This document shows, in pieces, positions 1-8,600 of a stretch of 35,941 nucleotides of DNA. Source of the stretch: a virus. Position numbers and translations under genes: made by a program. The stretch lies in the IMG/VR virus record IMGVR_UViG_3300008050_000130, positions 1-35,941 of that record; one strand, given 5' to 3'. The notes under the pieces were generated by a model. That model was not told where the DNA came from. It saw only the letters and a program-made list of their open reading frames with translations, and searched no databases. Positions within the stretch are counted from its first letter, which is position 1; each line of letters starts with the position of its first letter.

Positions 1-2
1 TC

Positions 3-80
3 ATGCAGAACAAGTGGACAAACCGTGTTGCTGTGGCTGTCTGGGTCGCTGTGACGCTTGCTGTGTGGCTATTGAGATGA
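3..80 (+). CDS. Tiny hydrophobic peptide, 25 aa, possibly the 3' end of a longer gene
   Basis: The frame reads MQNKWTNRVAVAVWVAVTLA and ends WLLR before TGA. It has a short basic N-terminus and then one hydrophobic stretch long enough to cross a membrane. Only two bases precede the ATG, so no ribosome site can be judged and the frame may continue from outside the window. It overlaps the next ORF by four bases (ATGA), which supports translation. I do not recognise it. Tiny membrane peptides in phages are often lysis proteins, but nothing here proves that role. Confidence 0.4.
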   Translation: MQNKWTNRVAVAVWVAVTLAVWLLR

Positions 81-169
81 TGCGTGGGTGGTTGCCGATA
101 GTATGGCTAGTGCTAATCTATGGGCTGGTGTTGTTTTGCGGAATCTACTTAGGCTGGGGGTCAGTCTAG
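77..169 (+). CDS. Tiny membrane peptide, 30 aa
   Basis: It starts inside the stop of the preceding ORF (ATGA overlap), which points to translational coupling. The product begins MMRGWLPIVWLVLIYGLVLF and is almost wholly hydrophobic apart from one arginine, so a single membrane-spanning helix is expected. The stop is followed by 150 bases without a gene. The pair of coupled single-helix peptides could be a holin/antiholin-type or other membrane pair. That is inference from size and hydrophobicity only. Confidence 0.45.
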   Translation: MMRGWLPIVWLVLIYGLVLFCGIYLGWGSV

Positions 170-221
170 TTATTTGCTGGTCGTTCTGTTCTTCTCTGGT
201 TTCAGAGCGACCACCCTCTTG

Positions 222-253
222 CGCCCTCCGTTGGCTTCGGCTGGCGGGGGGCG
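222..253 (+). terminator. 14-bp hairpin with UUCG tetraloop
   Basis: The arms 222-235 and 240-253 pair over 14 positions around the loop TTCG, closed by C-G, which is the very stable C(UUCG)G tetraloop. Four of the pairs are G-U in a + strand transcript and would be A-C mismatches in the opposite strand, so the structure is selected in + strand RNA. It is followed by GTTTGGTT, a poor U-tract. It lies in the 150-base gap between the membrane peptides and the next gene and probably ends or stabilises the upstream transcript. Confidence 0.6.
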
Positions 254-258
254 TTTGG

Positions 259-287
259 TTAGGTTGAAAAATAAAGTAGTGTATGAT
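259..287 (+). promoter_or_regulatory. Possible promoter for the left small-gene operon
   Basis: A -10-like TATGAT lies at 282-287 in an AT-rich stretch just after the UUCG hairpin and about 37 bases before the next gene. At a 17-base spacing the -35 position reads TTAGGT (259-264), which is a weak match. A TTGAAA at 264-269 is better but only 12 bases away. The position between a terminator-like hairpin and a gene start is right for a promoter. The sequence match alone is weak. Confidence 0.25.
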
Positions 288-323
288 TTCCGTTAGTAAA
301 CCCATTTTAGAGAGGCTGAACTC

Positions 324-551
324 TTGATCCCTGTAATAATCTTTACCGACAAAATCGCTGGTCTGTCAGTACGCACAGATACATCTATTGTTGAAGGAAC
401 GAAAGGCACGATGGAGCGGCGAAGGTATCTGAATGTTAAATATGCCGAGCGCGGTAACGATGTTTACGATATAGAAAACTGCACTTTTACATTTATGAGC
501 CCAATTTATAGCTCTAGTGAAATTTCTAAATGCCTAGAGTTGGTGAACTAA
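324..551 (+). CDS. Hypothetical protein, 75 aa, TTG start
   Basis: The gene begins with TTG at 324, eight bases after the ribosome site AGAGAGG (309-315), and no better start exists. The soluble product (MIPVIIFTDKIAGLSVRTDT...) has a mixed beta-type pattern, no signal peptide and no motif I recognise. Its stop overlaps the next ATG (TAATG at 549-553), so it opens a coupled three-gene set that ends before the terminator at 1031. The set sits directly upstream of the terminase gene, where a small terminase subunit is often found, but this protein shows no visible HTH. Confidence 0.6.
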   Translation: MIPVIIFTDKIAGLSVRTDTSIVEGTKGTMERRRYLNVKYAERGNDVYDIENCTFTFMSPIYSSSEISKCLELVN

Positions 552-814
552 TGGCAGGTCCCACTATCGAATGTTCCGTGAAGCTCTGCGTCAAAAAGAC
601 GATGCGCCAGTTCACTTACACTCTCGAAGAAATCCCAATCTCTTTTGAAATCCCTCTGTGTGCAACCCATATCGGGATTGTGGCAATAGACCCTGCCACC
701 TTCATCGCAGCTCTTGACCGTGAGACCGAAAACTTGCGAGCGACTTTAGCTGCTGAAGCTGAAAGTGAAAATGCACCTGAATCAGGCATTATTGTCCCTG
801 AGATTACTTCGTGA
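551..814 (+). CDS. Hypothetical protein, 87 aa
   Basis: I chose the ATG at 551 because it forms a TAATG overlap with the preceding stop. An in-frame ATG at 530 would add seven residues but has no ribosome site. The product starts MAGPTIECSVKLCVKKTMRQ. It has a beta-rich front half and a helical, glutamate-rich tail from about residue 52 (ATFIAALDRETENLRATLAA), which could form a short coiled coil. I recognise no domain. It is followed by a GTGA-coupled gene. Confidence 0.6.
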   Translation: MAGPTIECSVKLCVKKTMRQFTYTLEEIPISFEIPLCATHIGIVAIDPATFIAALDRETENLRATLAAEAESENAPESGIIVPEITS

Positions 815-996
815 CAGCGCAAATTACGGTTCCAGAAGATGCTGAGGCTCAATGGATAGAATGTCATATGTGCGAGGATTACTGGTGTTCAGTACACGTT
901 TTGCACGTATTCGAGTGTCCTTGCCCAGATTATGAAACTATGCTTTTCCCCGAAGATGGATCAGAAGGGGTTAATCCTTATGAGACTTTCGAGTGA
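811..996 (+). CDS. Small Cys/His-rich protein, 61 aa, probable zinc binder
   Basis: It starts with GTG at 811, overlapping the previous stop by four bases (GTGA). The centre holds C18, C21, C26, H29, H32, C36 and C38 in the order CxxC-x4-C-xxHxxH-x3-CxC, enough ligands for one or two zinc ions. Small phage proteins with a W-C-x-H-x-x-H-V and C-x-C-P core are common and have no assigned role. The tail is acidic. It is the last gene before the terminator at 1031-1065. Confidence 0.65.
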   Translation: MTAQITVPEDAEAQWIECHMCEDYWCSVHVLHVFECPCPDYETMLFPEDGSEGVNPYETFE

Positions 997-1030
997 TAGG
1001 ATTTCAACAGTTGGTGTTATACCAACCGGA

Positions 1031-1065
1031 AAGCCGCCATTTGTTCAGCCTCATGGCGGTTTTTT
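1031..1065 (+). terminator. Rho-independent terminator before terL
   Basis: CCGCCAT (1034-1040) pairs with ATGGCGG (1053-1059) around a 12-base loop. The stem is followed directly by TTTTTT, and flanking A and T bases extend the pairing. A smaller stem-loop, GTTGGT/ACCAAC (1010-1026), lies just upstream. It separates the three small genes from the terminase gene 22 bases later. The structural operon must therefore be read by leakage through it or by a promoter I cannot see in that short gap. Confidence 0.75.
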
Positions 1066-1086
1066 CGTATCTGTTAGGATTTCCCT

Positions 1087-2664
1087 ATGACAACTGATAC
1101 TCCTCGACTTTCGTTTTCAAAAATTCAACTCGAACGTGCGCTTGTAATGCGAGCTGATGGCTTTCAAGACTTCGTTACGCTCAAGACTAAAGAAAACGGA
1201 GTGATGCGAACTGCGGTAAAAATTACTGAGCCGCCCGATGCTTTTGGTAAAGGCGGCGGCGTTATTGATTTTGAGATGTGGGAGAACCTTCGAGAGATGG
1301 TTCTGTTACTTGGAGTACACCGATTACTTTCAATTCTCAAAGCTCGCCAGGTTGGTCTTTCATGGCTGATTGGTGCTTATGCACTTTGGAAAGCTATGTA
1401 TTTTGAAGGATCGGTAGTTCTAATTTTCTCGCAGGGTCAGGGTGAAGCATCAGCTCTACTAGGTAAAATCCATTCAATTTGGGATAATTTGCCCCCGCAT
1501 CTTCAAGAGTCGATCGGACTCGACAACTCGACTACGATCGAGTTTCCTGCAATGAAGTCAAAAATTATTGCGTTACCGTCAACAGAAAAAGCTGGGCGAT
1601 CTGAAACAGCATCTTTAGTAATTCAAGACGAGGCTGATTTTCACGAAAACATTGAATCAAACTTTGCAGCTGTAAAACCGACTATTGATGCTGGCGGTCA
1701 GTTAATACAAATCTCTACCGTCAACAAGAAAAAAATGCTGTCGATGTTTAAAGAGATTTACCGCAACGCTCGCAGGGCAACCGATCCAATCGTCAAAGGT
1801 CAAAAGACCAACGGTTTTATATCTAAATTCTTTTCATGGAAGGTTCGTCCCTCTCGCAATCAAGAATGGTATGACAAGGTTGCGGAAGAAGCTCCAGATA
1901 CAGCTGAAATGTCTTCGTTGCTGTACATGGAGCAAGAGTACCCAAACTCAGAAGAAGAAGCGCTTAGACCTTCAAGAGTTATGGCAGCGTTCGATCAAGA
2001 AGTTCTCGACTATATGTTCGAGCATGAGACTAAAGCTCCAGTCAAGACTGAAGAAAACGGTATTGTTCGTATTTGGCAAGAAGCAACACCAGGTCGAAGA
2101 TATGTTGCATTTAGTGACACTTCTCACGGAACAGGAGGAGACAATGCCGTTACGGTAGTTATGGATATTACAAGCGGAAACATAGTTGCCGACATTAAGA
2201 GCGCACTACTGCCGCCTCAAGAATTTGCAATGCTCAGTTACAATTTGTTGGATAACTACTTCAATCCGTTATGGGGAATCGAAGATAACGACTGGGGGAT
2301 TGTCACTATTCGGACAGCTCAAGAAATGGGCTACCGGAATTTATATGAGCGAAAGACTCGTGATGGAAAACTAAGCGGGAAGATTGGCTGGCATACTGAC
2401 GAAGTTACCCGTATTGCGCTCTACGGCGATTTGATTCAAGCTATTCACAAGCATCACATTACAATCCCTGCTCGAGATGGTGTATCAGAATTTATGACAG
2501 TTATACGAAATCCAGACAAAGGCGGGCGAGTAGAAGCACTCGTAGGCACACATGACGATTACCCAATCGCAGTAGGCGGCTGCTGGCAGCTTCGAAACGA
2601 TGCGGCAGTTCAATCCACAGTTACGGAGATATATAGTTTTGGCGACGACATCGAAGAAATCTAA
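1087..2664 (+). CDS. terL: Terminase large subunit (packaging ATPase/nuclease)
   Basis: At 525 aa it has the usual length for TerL, the motor that cuts concatemeric DNA and pumps it through the portal. The ATPase half shows the classic variant Walker A K85-A-R-Q-V-G-L-S92, Walker B LVIQDE with D181 and E182, and the coupling motif ISTVN (209-213). The C-terminal RNase-H-like nuclease half shows the first acidic residue in FSDTSHG (D344), a second acidic cluster at WGIEDND (E399-D402) and a third at HDDYP (D490/D491). The ATG follows AGGA at 1077-1080. No small terminase subunit was recognised nearby. Confidence 0.95.
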   Translation: MTTDTPRLSFSKIQLERALVMRADGFQDFVTLKTKENGVMRTAVKITEPPDAFGKGGGVIDFEMWENLREMVLLLGVHRLLSILKARQVGLSWLIGAYALWKAMYFEGSVVLIFSQGQGEASALLGKIHSIWDNLPPHLQESIGLDNSTTIEFPAMKSKIIALPSTEKAGRSETASLVIQDEADFHENIESNFAAVKPTIDAGGQLIQISTVNKKKMLSMFKEIYRNARRATDPIVKGQKTNGFISKFFSWKVRPSRNQEWYDKVAEEAPDTAEMSSLLYMEQEYPNSEEEALRPSRVMAAFDQEVLDYMFEHETKAPVKTEENGIVRIWQEATPGRRYVAFSDTSHGTGGDNAVTVVMDITSGNIVADIKSALLPPQEFAMLSYNLLDNYFNPLWGIEDNDWGIVTIRTAQEMGYRNLYERKTRDGKLSGKIGWHTDEVTRIALYGDLIQAIHKHHITIPARDGVSEFMTVIRNPDKGGRVEALVGTHDDYPIAVGGCWQLRNDAAVQSTVTEIYSFGDDIEEI

Positions 2665-4657
2665 AACTTCTAAAGCAAAATCTAAACGCAAATCGTCGGC
2701 TAAAGTTTCTCCAGCACAAACTTCAGCTGAAGATCAGTACGATGCAAACCAAGCTGAAGAAGGGCTTTGGGACGATCCTGGCGTAATCATGGATGCGATT
2801 AAGGTTGTTCAAAACGAATTTGAAGGACTTCGCGATCGTTTTCAAGAAGATTTCGAGCAAGGCTACCAACTTCAGCCTTATGAGCCAAAGTCGGGATATG
2901 AGAGCTATACCAGCTCAGCTCCCAAAAACTTCTTCGATAAAATTGTTGACGGCGTGAACAGGGCGGCTTTAACCGTTCACGTAAACACCGGAGAAGAAGC
3001 ACTCGAAGAAGAACGATCTGACGCAAACGAGGCAGAGTTATTCCTTGAAGGTGCTTTCAATCATATTGATCGACTCGGGCGCAAGACTCGCCAAAAGGCT
3101 CTGCGCCGTCAACTAGCGTTCTTCTCTGGCATCCGTGGATGGGTTGTTATGCGAGCGCTCGTATATGTTCCCATGAACGAAACCGAAACTAAGTTTGACG
3201 TTAAAGTATGGGACCCAATGCACGTTTATTGGGAAGATGGTGTTGATGGAGCTATATGGGTCGCTCATCAACGAAAAGCTACTCGCTCGCAAATTTACTC
3301 CGAATACGGAGTCAAGATTGAGGGCAAAGACGGCATGATTACTGATTTCTGGACGGAAGATCAGAACATGGTGTTAGTTGATTCGACATGGCTCAAAGAA
3401 CCTACCGCCCACAATATAGGTCACGTTCCAGTATTTATCGGCAACGTCGGTGATATGCCTGATATTCAAAACAAGGATTTCTCAGGCGATAACATTGGGG
3501 TTCACAACACTCTTGAATATCAAGGTGAGTCCGTGTGGACAGCAGCTCGTGGTGTGATTGAACCTCGTAACCGATATATCTCTCAGCTCATGGATACCGC
3601 CAAGCGATCCGTTGCTGGATCGTTGGTTCATAAATCTCCAAAGGGTGATAAGAAGATCAAAGGTGATCCGTATGCCAGCTTCCAAGCAATTCCTATCGAA
3701 GAAGGAGAGTCTATTGAACCTCTCGAACTTCCAACAGCTCCTCCAGAAACAGCGGCAATACTCGGACTTCTCGATCACGACTGGCAGCAGTCCACTCTCC
3801 CATATCCTCTTGCCTACGGAGGATCGGCAGCTGCGGAGTCTGGTAGAGCGCTCGCAATCCGTATCGAAGCCACCCGTTCTGCTTACTCACCAAGAACCCA
3901 CCTGCTAAGAGAAGCGTACCAATGGCTCTCTGAGGAGCTTCTTAGCCAATTTGCTAACAAGGCAATAGGGAACAAAAAGGTTGAGCTGTACGGCGACAAC
4001 CCAATGACCGATACGTTCTTTCGAAATGGGTACGAACCAAAAGATATTAAAAGTGATTGGATCGTAGATGTAATTGTTGAGCCCCGCTTGCCTCGTGATG
4101 AGCAAGTTGAAATTGAAATGGCACTTGCAGCTTCTAGCGCTCGTGGGGAGGGTCGCCAGCCGCTTATGTCTACTGGCTCAGCGCGTAAAGACATTATGAA
4201 GCTCAAGAATCCTGATCTTGAAGAACAAAAGGTTCTTGCAGAAGAAGGAAAAGAAATACCGCCAATCAAGTTCCGTCGCATTGCTTCAGCTGTTGAAGCT
4301 CAAGGCGACCCAGAAGGCGCAGCGTTAATTGTAGAATGGCTTGAAGGTGAGGAGATGAAAAACCGCCAAGCTCTAGCAGGAGAAGGCGGGGGCGCACCTC
4401 AAGCACCTGTTTCACAACCAACTCAAACCGCTCCACCGAGCGAAGATGAAATGGTAATAGTTGAAGCAGTTATGAACGCTCTGATAGAGTATGGGCGAGA
4501 AGATTTGGCTCAGGAGTTAGCTGGCGCACTAGACGGTACAACACCGCCTCGTGATGGACTCATCGAAGAAATAATGCAAATTCTGGGAGAAATAAGCCCA
4601 GAACTAGCACAAGCGTTTACGATCGCCCTCGGCGGTGGTCAACCAGCAGGAGTTTAG
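2639..4657 (+). CDS. Portal protein
   Basis: I place the start at TTG 2639 (product MATTSKKSKTSK...), ten bases after GGAG and overlapping terL by 26 bases. The ATG at 2600 would need a longer overlap and has no ribosome site. The product is about 672 aa with a basic N-terminus and a portal-like core (GVNRAALTVHVNTGEEALEE, then a long helical clip/stem region). A Pro/Gln-rich linker near residues 585-605 leads to an acidic helical C-terminus. The position directly after terL and the size support a dodecameric portal ring at the packaging vertex. No single motif proves it, but no other gene here could fill the role. Confidence 0.85.
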   Translation: MATTSKKSKTSKAKSKRKSSAKVSPAQTSAEDQYDANQAEEGLWDDPGVIMDAIKVVQNEFEGLRDRFQEDFEQGYQLQPYEPKSGYESYTSSAPKNFFDKIVDGVNRAALTVHVNTGEEALEEERSDANEAELFLEGAFNHIDRLGRKTRQKALRRQLAFFSGIRGWVVMRALVYVPMNETETKFDVKVWDPMHVYWEDGVDGAIWVAHQRKATRSQIYSEYGVKIEGKDGMITDFWTEDQNMVLVDSTWLKEPTAHNIGHVPVFIGNVGDMPDIQNKDFSGDNIGVHNTLEYQGESVWTAARGVIEPRNRYISQLMDTAKRSVAGSLVHKSPKGDKKIKGDPYASFQAIPIEEGESIEPLELPTAPPETAAILGLLDHDWQQSTLPYPLAYGGSAAAESGRALAIRIEATRSAYSPRTHLLREAYQWLSEELLSQFANKAIGNKKVELYGDNPMTDTFFRNGYEPKDIKSDWIVDVIVEPRLPRDEQVEIEMALAASSARGEGRQPLMSTGSARKDIMKLKNPDLEEQKVLAEEGKEIPPIKFRRIASAVEAQGDPEGAALIVEWLEGEEMKNRQALAGEGGGAPQAPVSQPTQTAPPSEDEMVIVEAVMNALIEYGREDLAQELAGALDGTTPPRDGLIEEIMQILGEISPELAQAFTIALGGGQPAGV

Positions 4658-4660
4658 ATA

Positions 4661-5329
4661 ATGCCAGAACCTGATTACAGCGTAAGCTCAGAAGCAAAAC
4701 AAGACCTTACAAATTTTGAGGCTCTTTTTGCTAAAGTTATGGATATTCCCGATGCAGGTCGAAATCTGTACCAGAACTGGCTCGCTAGCAGATGGAAAGA
4801 AGCACTTGCTAACTGGGGATTTAGCTCAGAAGCGCTGCTGAACGATCCGATAGTGAAAACTAACGCTGCGGGAGAGGAGATGTGGGAAGCGGGTCCTGGC
4901 GAAAATGATACGCCAGTCAAAGTGATGACTGCCGATCCTAGAGTTGCCGAAGATTTCGAAACATATGTAACTCGCCTAAAAGATTCAAGAGACCTTTTTG
5001 GTGGATCAACCGACAAAGCCGGGCGCACTCGAACCACAGGTCGCAGGCTTGAGCAACTTCAAGGGTTGGGCGGTACGGATCAAAGGGCAGCCCTCGAAGC
5101 AATCGCAGCCAAGACCGGAATAAACCAAGATTACCTTTCGAGGGAAGCCTTTCTCAACGCACAAGAAGGTCGCTTCGGGCGTAGAGGAGCGCGAGTTATA
5201 GCTGACCGAGTGTTCAATCCAATGGCTCTTGGCAGGTTTCAAAATCTTACATTGGAGCCCGAATTTGACCCGAATCGGTCGTTCCTCAACGAGCGACTCG
5301 ACTCACTTCGTGCGAAATACGGATTCTAA
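4661..5329 (+). CDS. Hypothetical virion-region protein, 222 aa
   Basis: It starts four bases after the portal stop, with AGGAG about ten bases upstream of the ATG. The protein is soluble and largely helical, with a tryptophan-rich early segment (YQNWLASRWKEALANWGF, about residues 39-56) and a later basic, glycine-rich run (about 115-130). I do not recognise a family. In podovirus-like genomes the genes between portal and scaffold often encode internal or ejected proteins, and the tight packing against the giant gene suggests the same here. That is inference from position. Confidence 0.7.
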   Translation: MPEPDYSVSSEAKQDLTNFEALFAKVMDIPDAGRNLYQNWLASRWKEALANWGFSSEALLNDPIVKTNAAGEEMWEAGPGENDTPVKVMTADPRVAEDFETYVTRLKDSRDLFGGSTDKAGRTRTTGRRLEQLQGLGGTDQRAALEAIAAKTGINQDYLSREAFLNAQEGRFGRRGARVIADRVFNPMALGRFQNLTLEPEFDPNRSFLNERLDSLRAKYGF

Positions 5330-5334
5330 ACTAA

Positions 5335-5664
5335 ATGGCACTTACACCGTTCTTAAAAGGTTTTCTCGAAAACAACCCCAATCAAGTTGGTGTTCAAGCT
5401 GCGATTACGGCAATACCGTCTAGTTACGGTGGGCAGTCTCGTAAGCAAGGAATAGCTGGCTCAAACGCTTTTCAAGACTATTGGCGAGGACAGGCAAGTT
5501 CTGTCTATAACCAGTATCTTGGCGAATTTTCTCGTAACCCCGAAGCGCAATTAGGGGATTATCTTGACGCATACCCCTGGCTGCAAAAGTTCCAAGAACT
5601 TTCCCCAAACATGAGGGGTGAACAGAATCAGAGGTATGCTCCTAGAGTTAGATGGAGTGGCTAA
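5335..5664 (+). CDS. Hypothetical virion-region protein, 109 aa
   Basis: This short soluble protein (MALTPFLKGFLENNPNQVGV...) is rich in Gln, Asn, Tyr and Arg and ends with RYAPRVRWSG. Its stop is directly followed by the ATG of the giant gene, and five bases separate it from the previous stop, so the three are co-transcribed. No motif is visible. A role in the internal core or as a small partner of the giant protein is possible, but rests on position only. Confidence 0.65.
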   Translation: MALTPFLKGFLENNPNQVGVQAAITAIPSSYGGQSRKQGIAGSNAFQDYWRGQASSVYNQYLGEFSRNPEAQLGDYLDAYPWLQKFQELSPNMRGEQNQRYAPRVRWSG

Positions 5665-8600
5665 ATGGCGTTTAATGCGTTTGAGTCGATCGCTGGCGAT
5701 TTTTCAAGCACTCGTAAGAAACTTAATCGGTATTCATCTTCTCCAGAGGGGATGACTCCAACTCCCCCACCAGCTGCGCCACCAACGCCAGTAGCCGTTG
5801 CTCCTCCTCCCCCTGTTCGCCGTCGAGCCACTCGACCTGTTCAAGCAGCTTCGTCTACCCAGATGCCAACTGATGTTGCTGTGGCTCTTGGTGCTTTGCA
5901 GCAACGTGGCGAACAATTCGGTGTCGATACTACTGAGTTCAACTATGCTGCTCCTGATTGGGGCAAAGTTTCAGCACAAATGGGCGAGGTGAACAAAGTA
6001 TTTGACCTGATGGATTCTGAGATGAATCGACCCCCATCGCCTCAGCCTCGTGCTTGGGAACAAGGCGTTGGTGGCTTTGTTGGTGCGCTTGGCGACAACT
6101 TCCCTCATCTATTTGCTGAAAGCAACCCTGACGCATCGTTCTGGGATCGTTCGTTTGGGCGTGGAGCTGGAGCCGTAGGTCGCGGCTTGCGGCAGACAGT
6201 CGGGCGACCAGCTCGGGGTCTTTGGCGATTTGGCGGTGAGGTTGCTCAAGACATCGTAGGTTCGAATGAAGAAGCAATCGCCAATCTTGCTCGTCCAGAA
6301 GAAGAAGTCATAGCAGGTATTTTTTCTGATCTAGGAGTTACTGATCCAGAACAATGGAATGATTTTGTAAAGAAAGAAGGCAAGCTCAAAGCGGACTTGC
6401 TTCTCTCTCGACGTATTCTTGCGGAAATGGGTTCAAGCTCATGGGAAACTGGCACTCAGGCAACAAGCGGATTTACCGATGAAGAAAACTTAGCTGCTAA
6501 TCAAACACGAATAAAAAGGTTGCTTGAGCTAGACCCTGCTACTGGAAAGACTGTTGCTGAAGGAATGATGCGGAGAGGTCAGAACCCCGCAGAAATTTTG
6601 AAAATTGGGTTAGCTATTTTAGAAGCATCTGAAGGAGTTGTAACTCTCGGTAGTAGGCTTGCGCTTTCACAGATTGGTCGCCAGATCGATATTGCCAATG
6701 GTGGCGACGGTTCTAAGGGTGAGATGTGGGGCGATATTATTGGGTCGTTTGCTGGCAGCTTCCCAAAGAATCCCGCAGCTGCCATGCGAGTTGGGGATAG
6801 CGCTGGAACTGTTTACCGAAACGCCGATGAAGTTGCTGCTGGTCTAAAAGCGACTGGTCGCCCTGTTCAACAAGGCAGCGGTATTGCTGCTGCAACTGGA
6901 CTTGATTTTCTTGGCATGGAAGCGCGCGACGTTGGTGAATTAGCAAAGCTCGCAGGAACGCCAATTTTACGAGGTGGTTTACGAGCTGGTGAAAGATACG
7001 CAGAAGCAGTCGGTCGCGCTGGCACAGGCAACGTACTTGATCCTGCGCCGCGTCCTGTTTCCAGGGGCATGGCAGAAATAAATGAAGAACTGCAAGCAAA
7101 AATTGACGAGATAGATCGTGCGTTTAAAGATGGCGACCTAACTCCTCTGCAATATCAGGAAATGCTGCAATCGGTTGGCGACCCGACCGTAGCTCCTAAG
7201 TCAATCCTCCCAGAAGGTGGCATCCTCGGCGATGACTTCGGTAAAGCGCCAGAAGGAACCGTAGTCACAATCGACGGCGTTGAGACCAGGCTTGGACCGG
7301 ATGGTAAGCCGATTGTGGAGACCACAGACGACATTGCCCCGCCAGCTCCAGTTGCGCCAGTCAAAGCTCCTCGAGTAACGATCAGGAACGTCAACAAAGC
7401 GCTCGCTGATGCTGGTCACAATGCAAAAGTCCACAAGGGCAAGGACTACATCTACTTCAGCGGCGATGATGTTGGTGGTTGGATGGAAACATCAGTTAGC
7501 GTTCCACGGCTAACTGATGATCTAGGACTCGATACTCCAGCAACAGTCGATAACTGGGTAAAAGAATTCGAGCGAATGAAAGCCAATCCAGACATCAATC
7601 CTGTTCCACTTCGCGATCAAGTTAATGAATATGGATGGCTTACGCCCGAAGCAATGCAAGTTAGGGCTGCGGAGCGTGAAGAATGGGAACTAATTAAGAA
7701 AGCTGAGAACGCTGCTGCAAGCAAAAAGAGGATAGCTCACAATGAGTCGGTGAAAAACAATCCTGATGTTGTGGCTGCGCGTAGGCAACTTAATATCGCT
7801 CTAAATAAGTTACACAAATATGAAAACATGCCTCCCGCTGGAGGCGACCTCCTTTCGGATGAGTACAAAGTTTTACAAGAAGACTTCGAATCGAGACTTG
7901 CTTCATATGAGCAGACACAACGCAACGCTGTTGCGCCTACAAAAGAGGAAATTGCACAAGCCGCTAAAGAACAGTACGCTATCGACGCTAAAACTACCCA
8001 GGGCGGCTTTGATCTGACTGCGAATGTCGAAGGAACTACCGCTGCTGCTAGGGGGGCTGGTGATATTCCGGTAGTCGAAACCGCCAAACCTTTCAGTCTG
8101 TCTTCTAACCAACGGCACTTGCTTTACGATGAAGCCTTTGATGACTTTAGTAAGTACCAAACAAAGAATATGGGGCAGGCTGCTTCCCCTGATGTTGCTG
8201 GGTTCTCTGAAAGCAAACAAGAATTCCTTAGCAGGATGTCGATAAACCAAACTGAGACTAACTACGGGGCAATAAACCTTCCTGACAAAATTGTTGCCCC
8301 TGAGCATATGGAATACCTTCGGGATGAACTACTTCCAAATCTGGCACGTAAGTTAGACGATCAGATCACCGAAGGTAAAAAGAATCCGACAGAGTGGGTT
8401 CCCGGCACACAGAAAACACTAAAAAAGGTGCAAGCTGAAAGACGTTCTATCCAGAAATTGATAGACAAGGTTGGACTCGCACCAGTCGCTAGGGTCGCCG
8501 ACGATATTCCAACGTCGGGTCAAGCAACTCTCGATGGCGGTGTAGTAGCAGCGCGAACCGAGCAGGACATCGTAGACGCTCGTACTGTTCAGAGCGGCTT

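Noticed and set aside
2600-2638. Upstream ATG for the portal gene
   Set aside because: It lacks a ribosome site and would deepen the overlap with terL. TTG at 2639 has GGAG at the right distance.
6250-6275. GGTTCGAAT-like tRNA T-arm sequence
   Set aside because: It lies inside the giant gene and no acceptor or anticodon stem can be drawn around it.
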